Positions 1 through 6,871 are shown, counted from the stretch's first letter. The stretch is 6,871 nt of DNA from Anaerolineae bacterium (GCA_020853075.1 JADYZS010000504.1:1-6871); one strand, 5' to 3'. The notes: generated by a model not told the origin, from the sequence alone. A program made the numbers and translations.

Positions 1-825
1 AGCCCGCGCCGCCATCCCCCCCCGCAGCCGTGCCACGAACTCGCTCGCGACCTGTGCCGGGTCCCCGGCATCGTTCACCCGTTTGACCAGCGCGCTTCCC
101 ACCACCACGCCGTCGGCCAGCCGGCCCACCTCTGCGGCCTGCTGCGGCGTGGAGATGCCGAAGCCAACGATGAGGTAGGGGCGATTCGCGCCGTCTCTTT
201 GTTGTATGGCCGCGCGCACGCGAGCGAGGAAGTCGGCCAGGCCGGGCGGCAGCGCGGCTCGCGCGCCAGTGATGCCGGTGACCGAGACGCAATAGACGAA
301 ACCGGTCGTGCGATTCACCACCAGGCGGATGCGCTCCGGCGTGCTGGTCGGCGCGAGGAGATAGACCAACGCCAGCCCTTGCGCCGCGCAGAAACCCTCT
401 AATGCGCCTCCTTCCTCCGGCGGGAGGTCGGGCACGATAAGGCCGTCGGCCCCCACTGTCGCTGCCTCGCGGCAGAAACGCTCCAACCCGTAGGCCAGGA
501 GCGGATTGTAGTAGCCCATGAAGACGAGGGGAATAGTCACGCCGCGCGCCCGCAGCGTGTGCACTGTTTCCAAACAGCCGGCCACGGTCATCCCTTGCGC
601 CAGCGCCCTCTGCGTCGCCATCTGGATCACCGGCCCATCGGCCAGCGGGTCGGAGAAGGGGATGCCGAGTTCCATCAGGTCGGCACCCGCGTGCTCCACG
701 GCTGGGATGAGGTCTAACATGGCCGCCGGGCTGGGGTGGCCGATGGCAAGGTAGGGAGCCAGGGCCGCGCGGCCCTGGCGGCGGGCGCGGGCAAAAGCCT
801 CTCGGATACGTTGGCTGCCTGTCAT
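1..825 (-). CDS. trpA: Tryptophan synthase alpha chain (C-terminal end cut by window edge)
   Basis: The alpha subunit cleaves indole-3-glycerol phosphate to indole and glyceraldehyde-3-phosphate in the cytoplasm and passes indole through a tunnel to TrpB. I translated 275 codons from the ATG at 825 down to base 1 without a stop. Family proteins are about 265-275 residues and the visible tail already reaches the last helix, so only a few residues should be missing. The signature MELGIPFSDPLADGP (residues 51-65) contains the two catalytic acids, E52 and D63, matching E49 and D60 of the E. coli enzyme. Further hallmarks are a GYYNP motif, SVTGITGAR in the active-site loop region and a phosphate-binding GFGIS. 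The ATG overlaps the trpB stop as ATGA (822-825), and a GGAG lies 9 nt upstream (835-838) inside trpB, so translation is probably coupled. This suits subunits needed in equal amounts. The identification is secure. Confidence 0.97.
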   Translation of the reverse strand, partial: MTGSQRIREAFARARRQGRAALAPYLAIGHPSPAAMLDLIPAVEHAGADLMELGIPFSDPLADGPVIQMATQRALAQGMTVAGCLETVHTLRARGVTIPLVFMGYYNPLLAYGLERFCREAATVGADGLIVPDLPPEEGGALEGFCAAQGLALVYLLAPTSTPERIRLVVNRTTGFVYCVSVTGITGARAALPPGLADFLARVRAAIQQRDGANRPYLIVGFGISTPQQAAEVGRLADGVVVGSALVKRVNDAGDPAQVASEFVARLRGGMAARA

Positions 826-2024
826 AATCCCATGCTCCGGTTCACCGTCTCCAGATCCTTATCCCCGCGGCCCGACAGATTCACCAGGATGACGCCGCCC
901 GCGCCGACCTCGCGCGCCACCTTGACCGCGTGGCTCACCGCGTGGGCCGACTCTAGCGCGGGGATGATCCCCTCCAACCGGCAGAGGAGGCGGAACCCCT
1001 CTAACGCCTCGTCGTCGGTGGCGTAAGTATATTCGGCGCGGCCCCGGTCGCGCAGGTAGGCATGTTCTGGTCCGACGCTGGCGTAGTCCAGCCCGGCAGA
1101 GACAGAATGGGTGGCGGCGATCTGGCCGTCGGCATCTTGCAGCACGTAGGAGTAGGTGCCGTGCAGCACGCCCACGCGCCCCAGCACCGGGTCGGCGAAG
1201 CGCGCCGCGTGCTGCCCGCTGGCGATGCCGTGCCCGCCCGCCTCTACACCGATCAGGCGCACCGGATCGTCCAGAAAAGCGTGGAAGAGGCCGATAGCGT
1301 TGGAGCCGCCGCCCACGCAGGCGACGCAGGCATCGGGGAGGCGGCCCACCTGCGAGAGCATCTGCCCCCGCGCCTCGCGCCCGATGATGGCCTGGAAGTC
1401 GCGCACGAGCACAGGGTACGGATGTGGGCCCAGCGCGGAACCCAGGAGATAGTACGTTGTGCCCACGTTCGTTACCCAATCGCGCAGCGCCTCATTGATG
1501 GCATCTTTCAGCGTGCGGCTCCCCGCGTCCACCGGGCGCACCTCCGCGCCCAGGAGCCGCATACGGAAGACGTTGGGAGCCTGGCGGGCCATATCTTCCG
1601 TGCCCATATAGACCTGACATTCCAGGCCCAGGAGAGCGGCGGCGGTGGCCGTGGCGACGCCGTGCTGCCCCGCGCCCGTCTCGGCGATGACGCGGCGCTT
1701 GCCCATGCGCTGCGCCAGGAGCGCCTGCCCCAAGGCGTTGTTGATCTTGTGCGCGCCGGAGTGGGCCAGGTCCTCCCGTTTGAGGAAGATGCGCGCGCCG
1801 CCCGCGTATTCCGTCAGCCGCGCCGCGTAACTGATGGGCGTAGGGCGGCCCACGTAGGTATGCAGGAGGTTGCCCAACCGCGCCTGAAACGCCGGGTCGG
1901 CGCGCGCGTTCAGATAGGCCGATTCTAGCTCATCCAGCGCGGGCACCAGCGTCTCTGGCACGAAGCGCCCGCCGTAAGGCCCGAAGCGCCCCCGCTCGTC
2001 GGGCCATTCCCCACTTTCTGGCAT
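822..2024 (-). CDS. trpB: Tryptophan synthase beta chain
   Basis: The PLP-dependent beta subunit condenses indole with L-serine to give tryptophan, acting in an alpha2-beta2 complex with TrpA. The protein has 400 residues from the ATG at 2024, the usual length. An open frame runs 38 codons further upstream, but that part lies inside the preceding gene. The 2024 start puts the conserved GRFGPYGGRFVPETL block at residues 12-26 and has GGAG 5 nt upstream (2030-2033). Visible motifs are AHKINNALGQ (91-100) with K93 as the PLP Schiff-base lysine, ETGAGQHG (115-122) with the catalytic glutamate E115, the PLP-phosphate loop GGGSNAIG (238-245), GLDYASVGPEH (311-321) and SGRGDKD near the C-terminus (384-390). 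These mark the standard TrpB1 type, not the longer TrpB2 type. Its start is one base after the stop of the trpF-dinB gene (TAAGATG), and its end overlaps trpA. Confidence 0.98.
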   Translation of the reverse strand: MPESGEWPDERGRFGPYGGRFVPETLVPALDELESAYLNARADPAFQARLGNLLHTYVGRPTPISYAARLTEYAGGARIFLKREDLAHSGAHKINNALGQALLAQRMGKRRVIAETGAGQHGVATATAAALLGLECQVYMGTEDMARQAPNVFRMRLLGAEVRPVDAGSRTLKDAINEALRDWVTNVGTTYYLLGSALGPHPYPVLVRDFQAIIGREARGQMLSQVGRLPDACVACVGGGSNAIGLFHAFLDDPVRLIGVEAGGHGIASGQHAARFADPVLGRVGVLHGTYSYVLQDADGQIAATHSVSAGLDYASVGPEHAYLRDRGRAEYTYATDDEALEGFRLLCRLEGIIPALESAHAVSHAVKVAREVGAGGVILVNLSGRGDKDLETVNRSMGL

Positions 2025-2025
2025 C

Positions 2026-2511
2026 TTATCTCCGTTTCTCCAGCCACGTCTGAATAGATGGCGCGTGTGCGCGGTAATGGTCGTAAGTATTGTCCGCCAA
2101 CACCTGCCAGGGCTTCCATTCGGCAGGCATCTCGGCAAAGCGGCTCGCGTCGTTGAGGTCCTCGTCGGTCAAGGCTTCTATCAGGGGCAGTAGTTGCCGA
2201 TAGACTTCCCGCGCCTCCGCGAGGACGTCGGCGAGTGGGCGGTACTGGTTCTCCTGGAAGATCACCGCGTTGCGCTGCTCCTGGCGCACGTTCCACAGGT
2301 CAGACCCGCGCAAGGCGCGCTGGCGCAGCACCCCGACCATCTCCCGCTCAAACCAGGCGACGTGCGCGATGACATCCTTGACCGACCACTCCCCGGCTAC
2401 GCCCTGCTCGGTCAGGCGCGCCTTATCCACCTGCGCGAGCAGCGCCTCCCAGCGGGCGCGTTCCGTCTGCAGGTTATCCAGGAATTGCGCCTTGTTCATG
2501 TCAGCAGCCAT
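2026..2511 (-). other. DinB/ClbS-like four-helix domain, possibly also made as a free protein
   Basis: This is the C-terminal part of the trpF reading frame, about 161 residues from the in-frame ATG at 2511. A second in-frame ATG at 2499 would give MNKAQF, a more typical first-helix start for this family. Seen features are WEALLAQV in helix 1, GEWSVKDVIAHVAWFE in helix 2 (the tryptophan and KD...H pattern typical of DinB-superfamily and ClbS/DfsB proteins), LWNVRQEQRNAV in the middle, a long helix with LPLIEALTDEDL, and DHYRAHAPSIQTWL at the end. The three histidines (H269, H364, H368 in fusion numbering) could bind a metal. Family members include damage-inducible proteins of unknown role, thiol-dependent transferases and the colibactin-resistance hydrolase ClbS. 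No specific reaction can be assigned here. A role in tryptophan synthesis is not established. Confidence 0.75.
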
Positions 2512-3168
2512 GCGACCTCCTGTGCGTTTCGCTCCCTGGATGAATCGCCGTATTTTATCGTGATCCTTGATCCCCGGTGCGGACTCCACGCCGCTTGCCA
2601 CGTCCACCCCCCAGGGCCGCGCCTGGCGCACCGCGTCGGCCACGTTCTCCGGCGTCAACCCGCCCGCCAGCAGGAGGCGATAGCGAGAAGCCAGGCGCGC
2701 GGCCAACATCCAGTCGCTTTGCTGCCCCGTGCCGCCGTATTGTCCAGCACGGTAAGCATCCACCAGGAGCGCGGGCGCGGCATCATCCGTAGAGTCCAAC
2801 CGCGCGTAGGCGGCAGCCCCGGCCTCCGCTTCCTCGGCGGAGCGAGGGCGGATGGACTTGAAGGCACGCGGCGATAGGGCGCGCGCGAAATCTGGCGCTT
2901 CGTCGCCACTTAACTGGACATAATCCAGGTGGCAGATTCCCGTAATCCTCTGCACCGTCGCCAACTCCGCATTCACAAAGACACCCACATGGCAGGCCGT
3001 CTGCGGAAGGGCGGCGATGATCTCCGCCGCGCGCTCCGGCGAAATGTAGCGCGGACTTGCAGGATAGAAGTTGAAGCCCAGCAAGTCGGCCCCCGCGTCC
3101 AGCGCGGCCTGCGCGTCCGCCAGGCGGGTGAGGCCGCAGATCTTCACCCGCACGACCCTACTGCTCAC
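2026..3168 (-). CDS. trpF: Phosphoribosylanthranilate isomerase fused to a C-terminal DinB-like domain
   Basis: Residues 1 to about 215 are a complete TrpF, which converts N-(5-phosphoribosyl)anthranilate to the ribulose form CdRP, the substrate of TrpC. Visible marks are VKICGLT with catalytic C11, LLVDAY with catalytic D137, GGTG (145-148), LAGGLTPENV (167-176) and the phosphate loop GVDVASGVE (187-195). TrpF proteins normally end just after the helix seen here at 205-215. This one continues without a stop through RTGGR into about 160 further residues (220-380), a helical DinB/ClbS-like domain with H269 in AHVAWFE and H364/H368 in DHYRAH, placed like the metal-binding histidines of that superfamily. 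The start is GTG at 3168, sharing one base with the stop of the preceding gene (TAGTG), with GGGAG 7 nt upstream (3176-3180). The TrpF function is secure. Whether the two domains stay joined in the cell is open, because a strong internal ribosome binding site sits at the junction. Confidence 0.93.
   Translation of the reverse strand: MSSRVVRVKICGLTRLADAQAALDAGADLLGFNFYPASPRYISPERAAEIIAALPQTACHVGVFVNAELATVQRITGICHLDYVQLSGDEAPDFARALSPRAFKSIRPRSAEEAEAGAAAYARLDSTDDAAPALLVDAYRAGQYGGTGQQSDWMLAARLASRYRLLLAGGLTPENVADAVRQARPWGVDVASGVESAPGIKDHDKIRRFIQGAKRTGGRMAADMNKAQFLDNLQTERARWEALLAQVDKARLTEQGVAGEWSVKDVIAHVAWFEREMVGVLRQRALRGSDLWNVRQEQRNAVIFQENQYRPLADVLAEAREVYRQLLPLIEALTDEDLNDASRFAEMPAEWKPWQVLADNTYDHYRAHAPSIQTWLEKRR
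2515..2521 (-). promoter_or_regulatory. Internal Shine-Dalgarno sequence at the TrpF/DinB junction
   Basis: On the minus strand this reads AGGAGGT, the full consensus anti-16S match, followed after 3 nt by an in-frame ATG (2509-2511) and after 15 nt by another (2497-2499). It encodes part of the TGGR linker of the fusion. The spacing to the first ATG is a little short but usable. This is the strongest ribosome binding site match in the window. It suggests the DinB part began as, or still is, a separately translated gene whose upstream neighbour lost its stop codon. Confidence 0.6.
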
Positions 3169-3893
3169 TATTTTACTCCCAAGGCCATCAGCACGCCGGT
3201 AATCAGCGGAGCCAGGGCGAGCGCGGGGAGGAAGTTGGCGACCCGCACCCGTTTGAGATCTAGCAATAGAAGGCTGATACCGAGCATCAACACGCCCCCT
3301 GCCGCCGTCATTTCAATGATCGCAGGCGCGTCGCGGGTCACACCGCCGAGGCTGCTGCTGAAGCCCATTGTCGCCAGGCTCAACCCGCCCTGATAGACGA
3401 GGATGGTCAGGCCCGCGAGAACGACGCCAGGGCCGAGGGTGGCGGCGAAGGCGATGGCCGCGAAGCCGTCCAACATGGACTTGATCGCCAGGAGTGTGTA
3501 ATCGCCGGTCAGCCCGTCCTGGATAGAGCCGACGATGGTGAGCGGGCCGACGCAAAAGACCAGGCTGGCGGTGACGAAGGCGCGCGTGATGGAGCGGCTT
3601 CCTGCTGCCGCGTTGGCCGCGCCGCTGAAGCGCCGTTCCAGCCAGTGGCCCAACGCTTCCAGGCGGTCTTCAATCCCCCACCACTCGCCCAGGATGCCGC
3701 CCAGGAGGATGCTGAACATCAGGATGAGGACGTTGCGCGTCTGCAGGGCGGCCTGCATGCCGACGACGGCGACGACGAGGCCCAGGCCGTTTATGACAAT
3801 CTGGCGGGTGCGCTCCGGCAGGCGATTGCCAGCGAGGATGCCGATGGCGCTGCCGATGAGCACGGCGACGATGTTGAGGATGGTTCCCAGCAC
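3168..3893 (-). CDS. DUF554 family integral membrane protein (YdfK/YqgA-like)
   Basis: This is a 241-residue, very hydrophobic protein with about seven predicted membrane segments (roughly 3-22, 34-51, 55-70, 105-124, 141-166, 193-212, 219-238), read by eye. The hallmark of the DUF554 family is clear: CVGPLTIVGSIQDGLTGD at 114-131 followed by KSMLDG at 138-143. Length is typical for the family, whose function is unknown; a transport role is often supposed because of its topology. The start is GTG at 3893 with AGGAG 8 nt upstream (3902-3906), 24 nt after the trpC stop. Its TAG stop shares a base with the trpF GTG start, so it is translated inside the operon between trpC and trpF and is probably coupled to trpF. 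A role in moving tryptophan, indole, anthranilate or a related compound would be a guess from position alone. Confidence 0.9.
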   Translation of the reverse strand: MLGTILNIVAVLIGSAIGILAGNRLPERTRQIVINGLGLVVAVVGMQAALQTRNVLILMFSILLGGILGEWWGIEDRLEALGHWLERRFSGAANAAAGSRSITRAFVTASLVFCVGPLTIVGSIQDGLTGDYTLLAIKSMLDGFAAIAFAATLGPGVVLAGLTILVYQGGLSLATMGFSSSLGGVTRDAPAIIEMTAAGGVLMLGISLLLLDLKRVRVANFLPALALAPLITGVLMALGVK

Positions 3894-3917
3894 GGTGTTC
3901 GCTCCTGGGTGTAGTAG

Positions 3918-4694
<777 letters not shown>

Positions 4695-4724
4695 GGTTGA
4701 CTGCTCGAAAGAAGTACGTATTAC

Positions 4725-4777
4725 AGGCCCCCACCCTGCCCTCCCCCGCTTCGCGGGGGAGGGCAGGGTGGGGGCCT
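4725..4777. repeat. Perfect 25-bp inverted repeat with 3-nt loop (REP/MITE-like palindrome)
   Basis: The left arm 4725-4749 (beginning AGGCCCCCACCCTGCC) is the exact reverse complement of the right arm 4753-4777, with TTC between them. Almost all pairs are G-C, so the hairpin would be very stable in RNA from either strand. On the transcribed minus strand the stem is followed by GTAATACG and no T-run, so it lacks the tail of an intrinsic terminator. GC-rich palindromes with CCCTCCCCC/GGGGGAGGG arms are commonly dispersed as repeats in GC-rich genomes. It lies between the trpD stop and the trpC start and could limit or stabilise the message there. Confidence 0.9.
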
Positions 4778-4803
4778 CGCGCCGGTTCTCTTGGTTTTTG
4801 ATA

Positions 4804-4830
4804 TTCTCTGCGCTCTCAGCGTTCTCCGCG
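4804..4830. repeat. Three imperfect 9-nt tandem units, dispersed-repeat-like
   Basis: The plus strand reads TTCTCTGCG, CTCTCAGCG, TTCTCCGCG in direct succession, followed by GTTATG. This resembles the dispersed intergenic repeat with runs of CTCTGCG that I know from several bacterial groups; that likeness is from memory and was not checked by search. It lies in the trpD-trpC gap, 26 nt from the large palindrome, and together the two may mark an inserted non-coding element of about 4725 to 4850. Confidence 0.55.
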
Positions 4831-4847
4831 GTTATGTCTGTCCGCAG

Positions 4848-5867
4848 TCACGGAGCACCAAAACTGTTACTATGCGCCACCAGCGCGTCCAGTTTCGCCA
4901 GGGCGCGCCCGGAGTCCAGCGCCGCCCGCGCCTCTTCCAGGCCCGCGGCCAGGTCGCCACATTCGGCGCTGAGCGCGGCGGCGGCGTTCAGCAGGACGAC
5001 GTCGCGCTTGGGGCCGCGCTCCTCACTGATCAGGATGCGCCGCGTCAAGACCGCGTTCTCCTCCGGCGTGCCGCCTGCCAGGTCGCTGAGACGGGCACGC
5101 GGGATACCGAAATCCAGTGGGTCTAGCGTGAAGGTGCGCACCCGGCCCTCGTGTAGATGGGTGACCCGGTTGGCCCCCGTGGTGGAGAGTTCGTCTATGC
5201 CGTCGGCGCCGTGTACGATGTAGGCTGCAACCGTCCCCATCTGGGCCAGCGCGTGGGCCAGCGGCTCGGTCAGCGAGGGGTCATAGACACCGATGAGTTG
5301 GCAGCGCGCGCCCGCCGGATTCGTCAACGGCCCCAAGAGGTTGAAGATGGTGCGCATCCCCAGTTCGCGCCGGGGGCCGATGGCGTGCTTCATGGCGGGA
5401 TGGAACATGGGCGCGAAGAGGAAGCCGATGCCCACCTCGTCTATGCACGAGGCTACCTGTTCCGCGTTCAGACTGAGGTTGACGCCCAGGGCCTGTAGCA
5501 GGTCGGCGCTGCCACAGCGGCTGGAGACGGAGCGGTTGCCGTGCTTGGCGACGGCGACGCCGTGCCCTGCGGCGACGAAGGCCGCCGTCGTGGAGATATT
5601 AAACGTGCCGGAGCGGTCACCGCCCGTGCCGGCAGTATCCACCAGGTGGTTGCGGTTCGGGCGCACAGGCGTGGCCGAGCGGCGCATCGCCCGCGCACAG
5701 CCGGTCACCTCGGCCACCGTCTCGCCTTTCATGCGCAGCGCGGTGAGGAACGCGCCGATCTGCGCGGGCGTCGCCTCGCCCTGCATGATCTCGGTCATCG
5801 TCGCCTCGGCCTCGTTCTCGGTCAGGTCGTGACGTTCTACCAGTTTCGCAATCGCTTCCCTAATCAT
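4848..5867 (-). CDS. trpD: Anthranilate phosphoribosyltransferase
   Basis: TrpD transfers the phosphoribosyl group of PRPP to anthranilate, the second committed step. The protein has 339 residues, the usual length for the stand-alone enzyme, and is not fused to TrpG as in enteric bacteria. Motifs are DTAGTGGD (77-84), the PRPP-binding glycine loop, NIST (90-93), KHGNRSVSSRCGSAD (108-122) for substrate and anthranilate binding, RTIFNLLGPLTNPA (172-185) and HGADGIDE (219-226) with the metal-binding DE pair. The ATG at 5867 overlaps the trpG stop as ATGA (5864-5867), with GGGAG 6 nt upstream (5874-5878), so it is likely coupled to trpG. The last residues, NSFGAP, fall where repeat-like sequence begins, so the natural C-terminus may have been altered slightly. 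Confidence 0.97.
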   Translation of the reverse strand: MIREAIAKLVERHDLTENEAEATMTEIMQGEATPAQIGAFLTALRMKGETVAEVTGCARAMRRSATPVRPNRNHLVDTAGTGGDRSGTFNISTTAAFVAAGHGVAVAKHGNRSVSSRCGSADLLQALGVNLSLNAEQVASCIDEVGIGFLFAPMFHPAMKHAIGPRRELGMRTIFNLLGPLTNPAGARCQLIGVYDPSLTEPLAHALAQMGTVAAYIVHGADGIDELSTTGANRVTHLHEGRVRTFTLDPLDFGIPRARLSDLAGGTPEENAVLTRRILISEERGPKRDVVLLNAAAALSAECGDLAAGLEEARAALDSGRALAKLDALVAHSNSFGAP

Positions 5868-6445
5868 TTTAGACTCCCATTTCCCACATCCAGGAAATTC
5901 CGCAGCAGTTGCTTGCCGTGTTGAGTCAGGATAGATTCAGGATGGAACTGCACGCCAATCGTCGGGTAGCGGCGATGGCGCAATGCCATGATCTCTCCCT
6001 CCGAGGTGAAGGCTACCATCTCCAGTTCCGGCGGCAGCGGTTCATAGACGATCAGAGAATGGTAGCGGGTGGCCTCAAAGGGGCTCGGCAGGCCGTTGAA
6101 GATGCCTTTGCCCGTGTGGTAGATGAGGGAGGTCTTGCCGTGCATCAGGCGCGGGGCACGATCCACCTTTCCGCCGAAGACGTGGCCGATGCACTGGTGG
6201 CCCAGGCAGACTCCCAGGATCGGCGTGGTAGGCGCGAAGCAGCGAACGGCCTCATTGCTGATGCCCCCATCCTCCGGCGTGCCCGGCCCCGGTGAGATGA
6301 CGATGTGGCTGGGGCGTAATGCCTCCATCTCTGCCAGCGTCACCCGGTCGTTGCGGAAGACTACCATCTCCGCGCCCAACTCACCCAGGTATTGTACTAA
6401 GTTGTAAGTGAACGAATCATAGTTATCTATGACGACAATGGGCAT
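5864..6445 (-). CDS. trpG: Anthranilate synthase component II, glutamine amidotransferase
   Basis: TrpG hydrolyses glutamine and delivers ammonia to the TrpE subunit, which makes anthranilate from chorismate. The protein has 193 residues, the normal size of a stand-alone class I amidotransferase domain. It starts with VVIDNYDSFTYNL, has the oxyanion segment SPGPGTPEDGG (51-61), the nucleophile C80 in GVCLGHQCIG, and the rest of the triad, H168 and E170, in QFHPESILT. YHSLIV (128-133) is also conserved. The ATG at 6445 has a strong AAAGGAG 8 nt upstream (6454-6460) and lies 22 nt after the trpS stop. No trpE is in the window, so its partner must be encoded elsewhere. In many bacteria the same protein also serves as PabA in folate synthesis, and this sequence alone cannot exclude that. 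Confidence 0.96.
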   Translation of the reverse strand: MPIVVIDNYDSFTYNLVQYLGELGAEMVVFRNDRVTLAEMEALRPSHIVISPGPGTPEDGGISNEAVRCFAPTTPILGVCLGHQCIGHVFGGKVDRAPRLMHGKTSLIYHTGKGIFNGLPSPFEATRYHSLIVYEPLPPELEMVAFTSEGEIMALRHRRYPTIGVQFHPESILTQHGKQLLRNFLDVGNGSLK

Positions 6446-6467
6446 ATTCTCTTCTCCTTTCCCAGAA

Positions 6468-6871
6468 TCAACCGGCCACGACCTTCTCCAACTTCTTCCG
6501 CCGGTCCTCCGCCTTGCGGCTGATGCGGTTCCAGACGCCAGTCAGACCCATCGCCTTCTTCGCCATGCTCAACGTCTCCTGGGCTACCTGGCGGGTGCGC
6601 AGCGTACCCTCGTAGATGACCTCGTCCACGAAGCCGCTTTGCTCCTCAAGGGCCGCGCGCCGCGCGCGGATGGGATCCAGGAAAGCATTGAGGGCGCGGG
6701 CCAGCTTCTCCTTCACCTCCACGTCGCCCACCTTGCCCTTGCGATAACGCTCTTTCAGGTCGTGGATCTCGTCTTTATCAGCGTTGAAAACGTCGTGATA
6801 GACGAAGACCGGGTTACCCCGCACCTGGCCGGGGATGTCGGCCCGGATGCGGTTGGGGTCGGTGTACATGC
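6468..6871 (-). CDS. trpS: Tryptophanyl-tRNA synthetase, C-terminal part (cut by window edge)
   Basis: Class I tryptophanyl-tRNA synthetase charges tRNA-Trp with tryptophan. Only the last 133 or so residues are present. The frame runs off the right edge, and the ATG at 6869 is an internal methionine in the conserved MYTDPNRIR block, which in full-length enzymes follows shortly after the KMSKS loop. Seen here are the segments DPNRIR, NPVFVYHDVF, DLKERYRKGKVGDVEVK, LNAFLDPIRARR and a GTLRTRQVAQETL helix near the end, which form the C-terminal anticodon-binding helical region of bacterial TrpRS. The catalytic HIGH and KMSKS motifs lie outside the window. The stop is TGA at 6468-6470, 22 nt before trpG, so it is probably cotranscribed with the trp genes. 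Confidence 0.93.
   Translation of the reverse strand, partial: MYTDPNRIRADIPGQVRGNPVFVYHDVFNADKDEIHDLKERYRKGKVGDVEVKEKLARALNAFLDPIRARRAALEEQSGFVDEVIYEGTLRTRQVAQETLSMAKKAMGLTGVWNRISRKAEDRRKKLEKVVAG

Larger units (their letters stand above)
4695..4847. other. trpD-trpC intergenic region
   Basis: This 153-nt stretch is the only sizeable non-coding gap in the window. It holds the perfect inverted repeat (4725-4777) and the 9-nt tandem units (4804-4830). Between the palindrome and trpC, the minus strand reads GTAATACGTACTTC, AT-richer than its surroundings, but I see no convincing -35/-10 pair and no clear ribosome binding site for trpC. No open frame in the gap looks like a gene. Confidence 0.8.

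Noticed and set aside
1062..1928. Long plus-strand open frame of 288 codons opposite trpB
   Set aside because: It is antisense to a fully conserved trpB. Its product is rich in Arg, Ala, Gly, His and Val without family motifs, as expected from GC-rich codon bias on the opposite strand.
2025..2138. Upstream extension of the trpB reading frame to an ATG at 2138
   Set aside because: It would overlap the end of the trpF-dinB gene by more than 100 nt, adds residues not found in TrpB, and the ATG at 2024 has a ribosome binding site and the correct N-terminus.
4700..4724. Promoter for trpC from the TAATAC sequence beside the palindrome
   Set aside because: It matches the -10 consensus in only about three of six positions, and the place for a -35 box is taken up by the palindrome.
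4725..4800. Intrinsic terminator at the palindrome
   Set aside because: No T-run follows the stem on the minus strand. On the plus strand the nearest T-run (TTTTT at 4795-4799) is about 18 nt beyond the stem, and no plus-strand gene ends there.
6446..6467. Regulatory leader or attenuator before trpG
   Set aside because: The gap is only 22 nt and is accounted for by the trpG ribosome binding site; there is no room for a leader peptide or alternative hairpins.

Overview
The window is a GC-rich bacterial segment in which every gene I can support lies on the minus strand, so transcription runs from the right edge (6871) to the left edge (1). It is a tryptophan operon. In transcription order it reads: the C-terminal end of tryptophanyl-tRNA synthetase (trpS, cut by the right edge), trpG, trpD, a 153-nt gap carrying two repeat structures, trpC, a DUF554-family membrane protein gene, trpF fused in frame to a DinB-like domain, trpB and trpA (cut by the left edge very near its end). 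The high GC, the protein sequences and the palindromic repeat would suit a Chloroflexota-like or other GC-rich, non-enteric bacterium. That placement is a loose impression and not proven by anything here.

The enzymes cover nearly the whole path from chorismate to tryptophan. TrpG supplies ammonia to anthranilate synthase. TrpD adds phosphoribosyl to anthranilate, TrpF isomerises it, TrpC closes the indole ring, and TrpA/TrpB release indole and condense it with serine. TrpS then charges tRNA-Trp with the product. The missing partner is TrpE, which is not in the window; no gene lies between trpS and trpG.

Packing is tight. trpG/trpD and trpB/trpA overlap as ATGA. DUF554/trpF share one base (TAGTG), and trpF-dinB/trpB are one base apart (TAAGATG). 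trpS to trpG (22 nt) and trpC to DUF554 (24 nt) are short gaps that hold a good ribosome binding site. The exception is trpD to trpC. That gap holds a perfect 25-bp inverted repeat and a short run of imperfect 9-nt tandem repeats, and trpC after it has no clear Shine-Dalgarno sequence.

Most of the window is an ordinary trp operon. The points worth a second look are: (1) the TrpF-DinB in-frame fusion, whose junction contains a consensus Shine-Dalgarno sequence and an ATG, so a free DinB protein may be made as well; (2) the DUF554 membrane protein coupled into the operon; and (3) the repeat insertion between trpD and trpC, which may even supply the trpD stop codon. I found no RNA genes, CRISPR arrays, transposase genes or convincing promoters, and no stretch over 300 nt lacks a gene.
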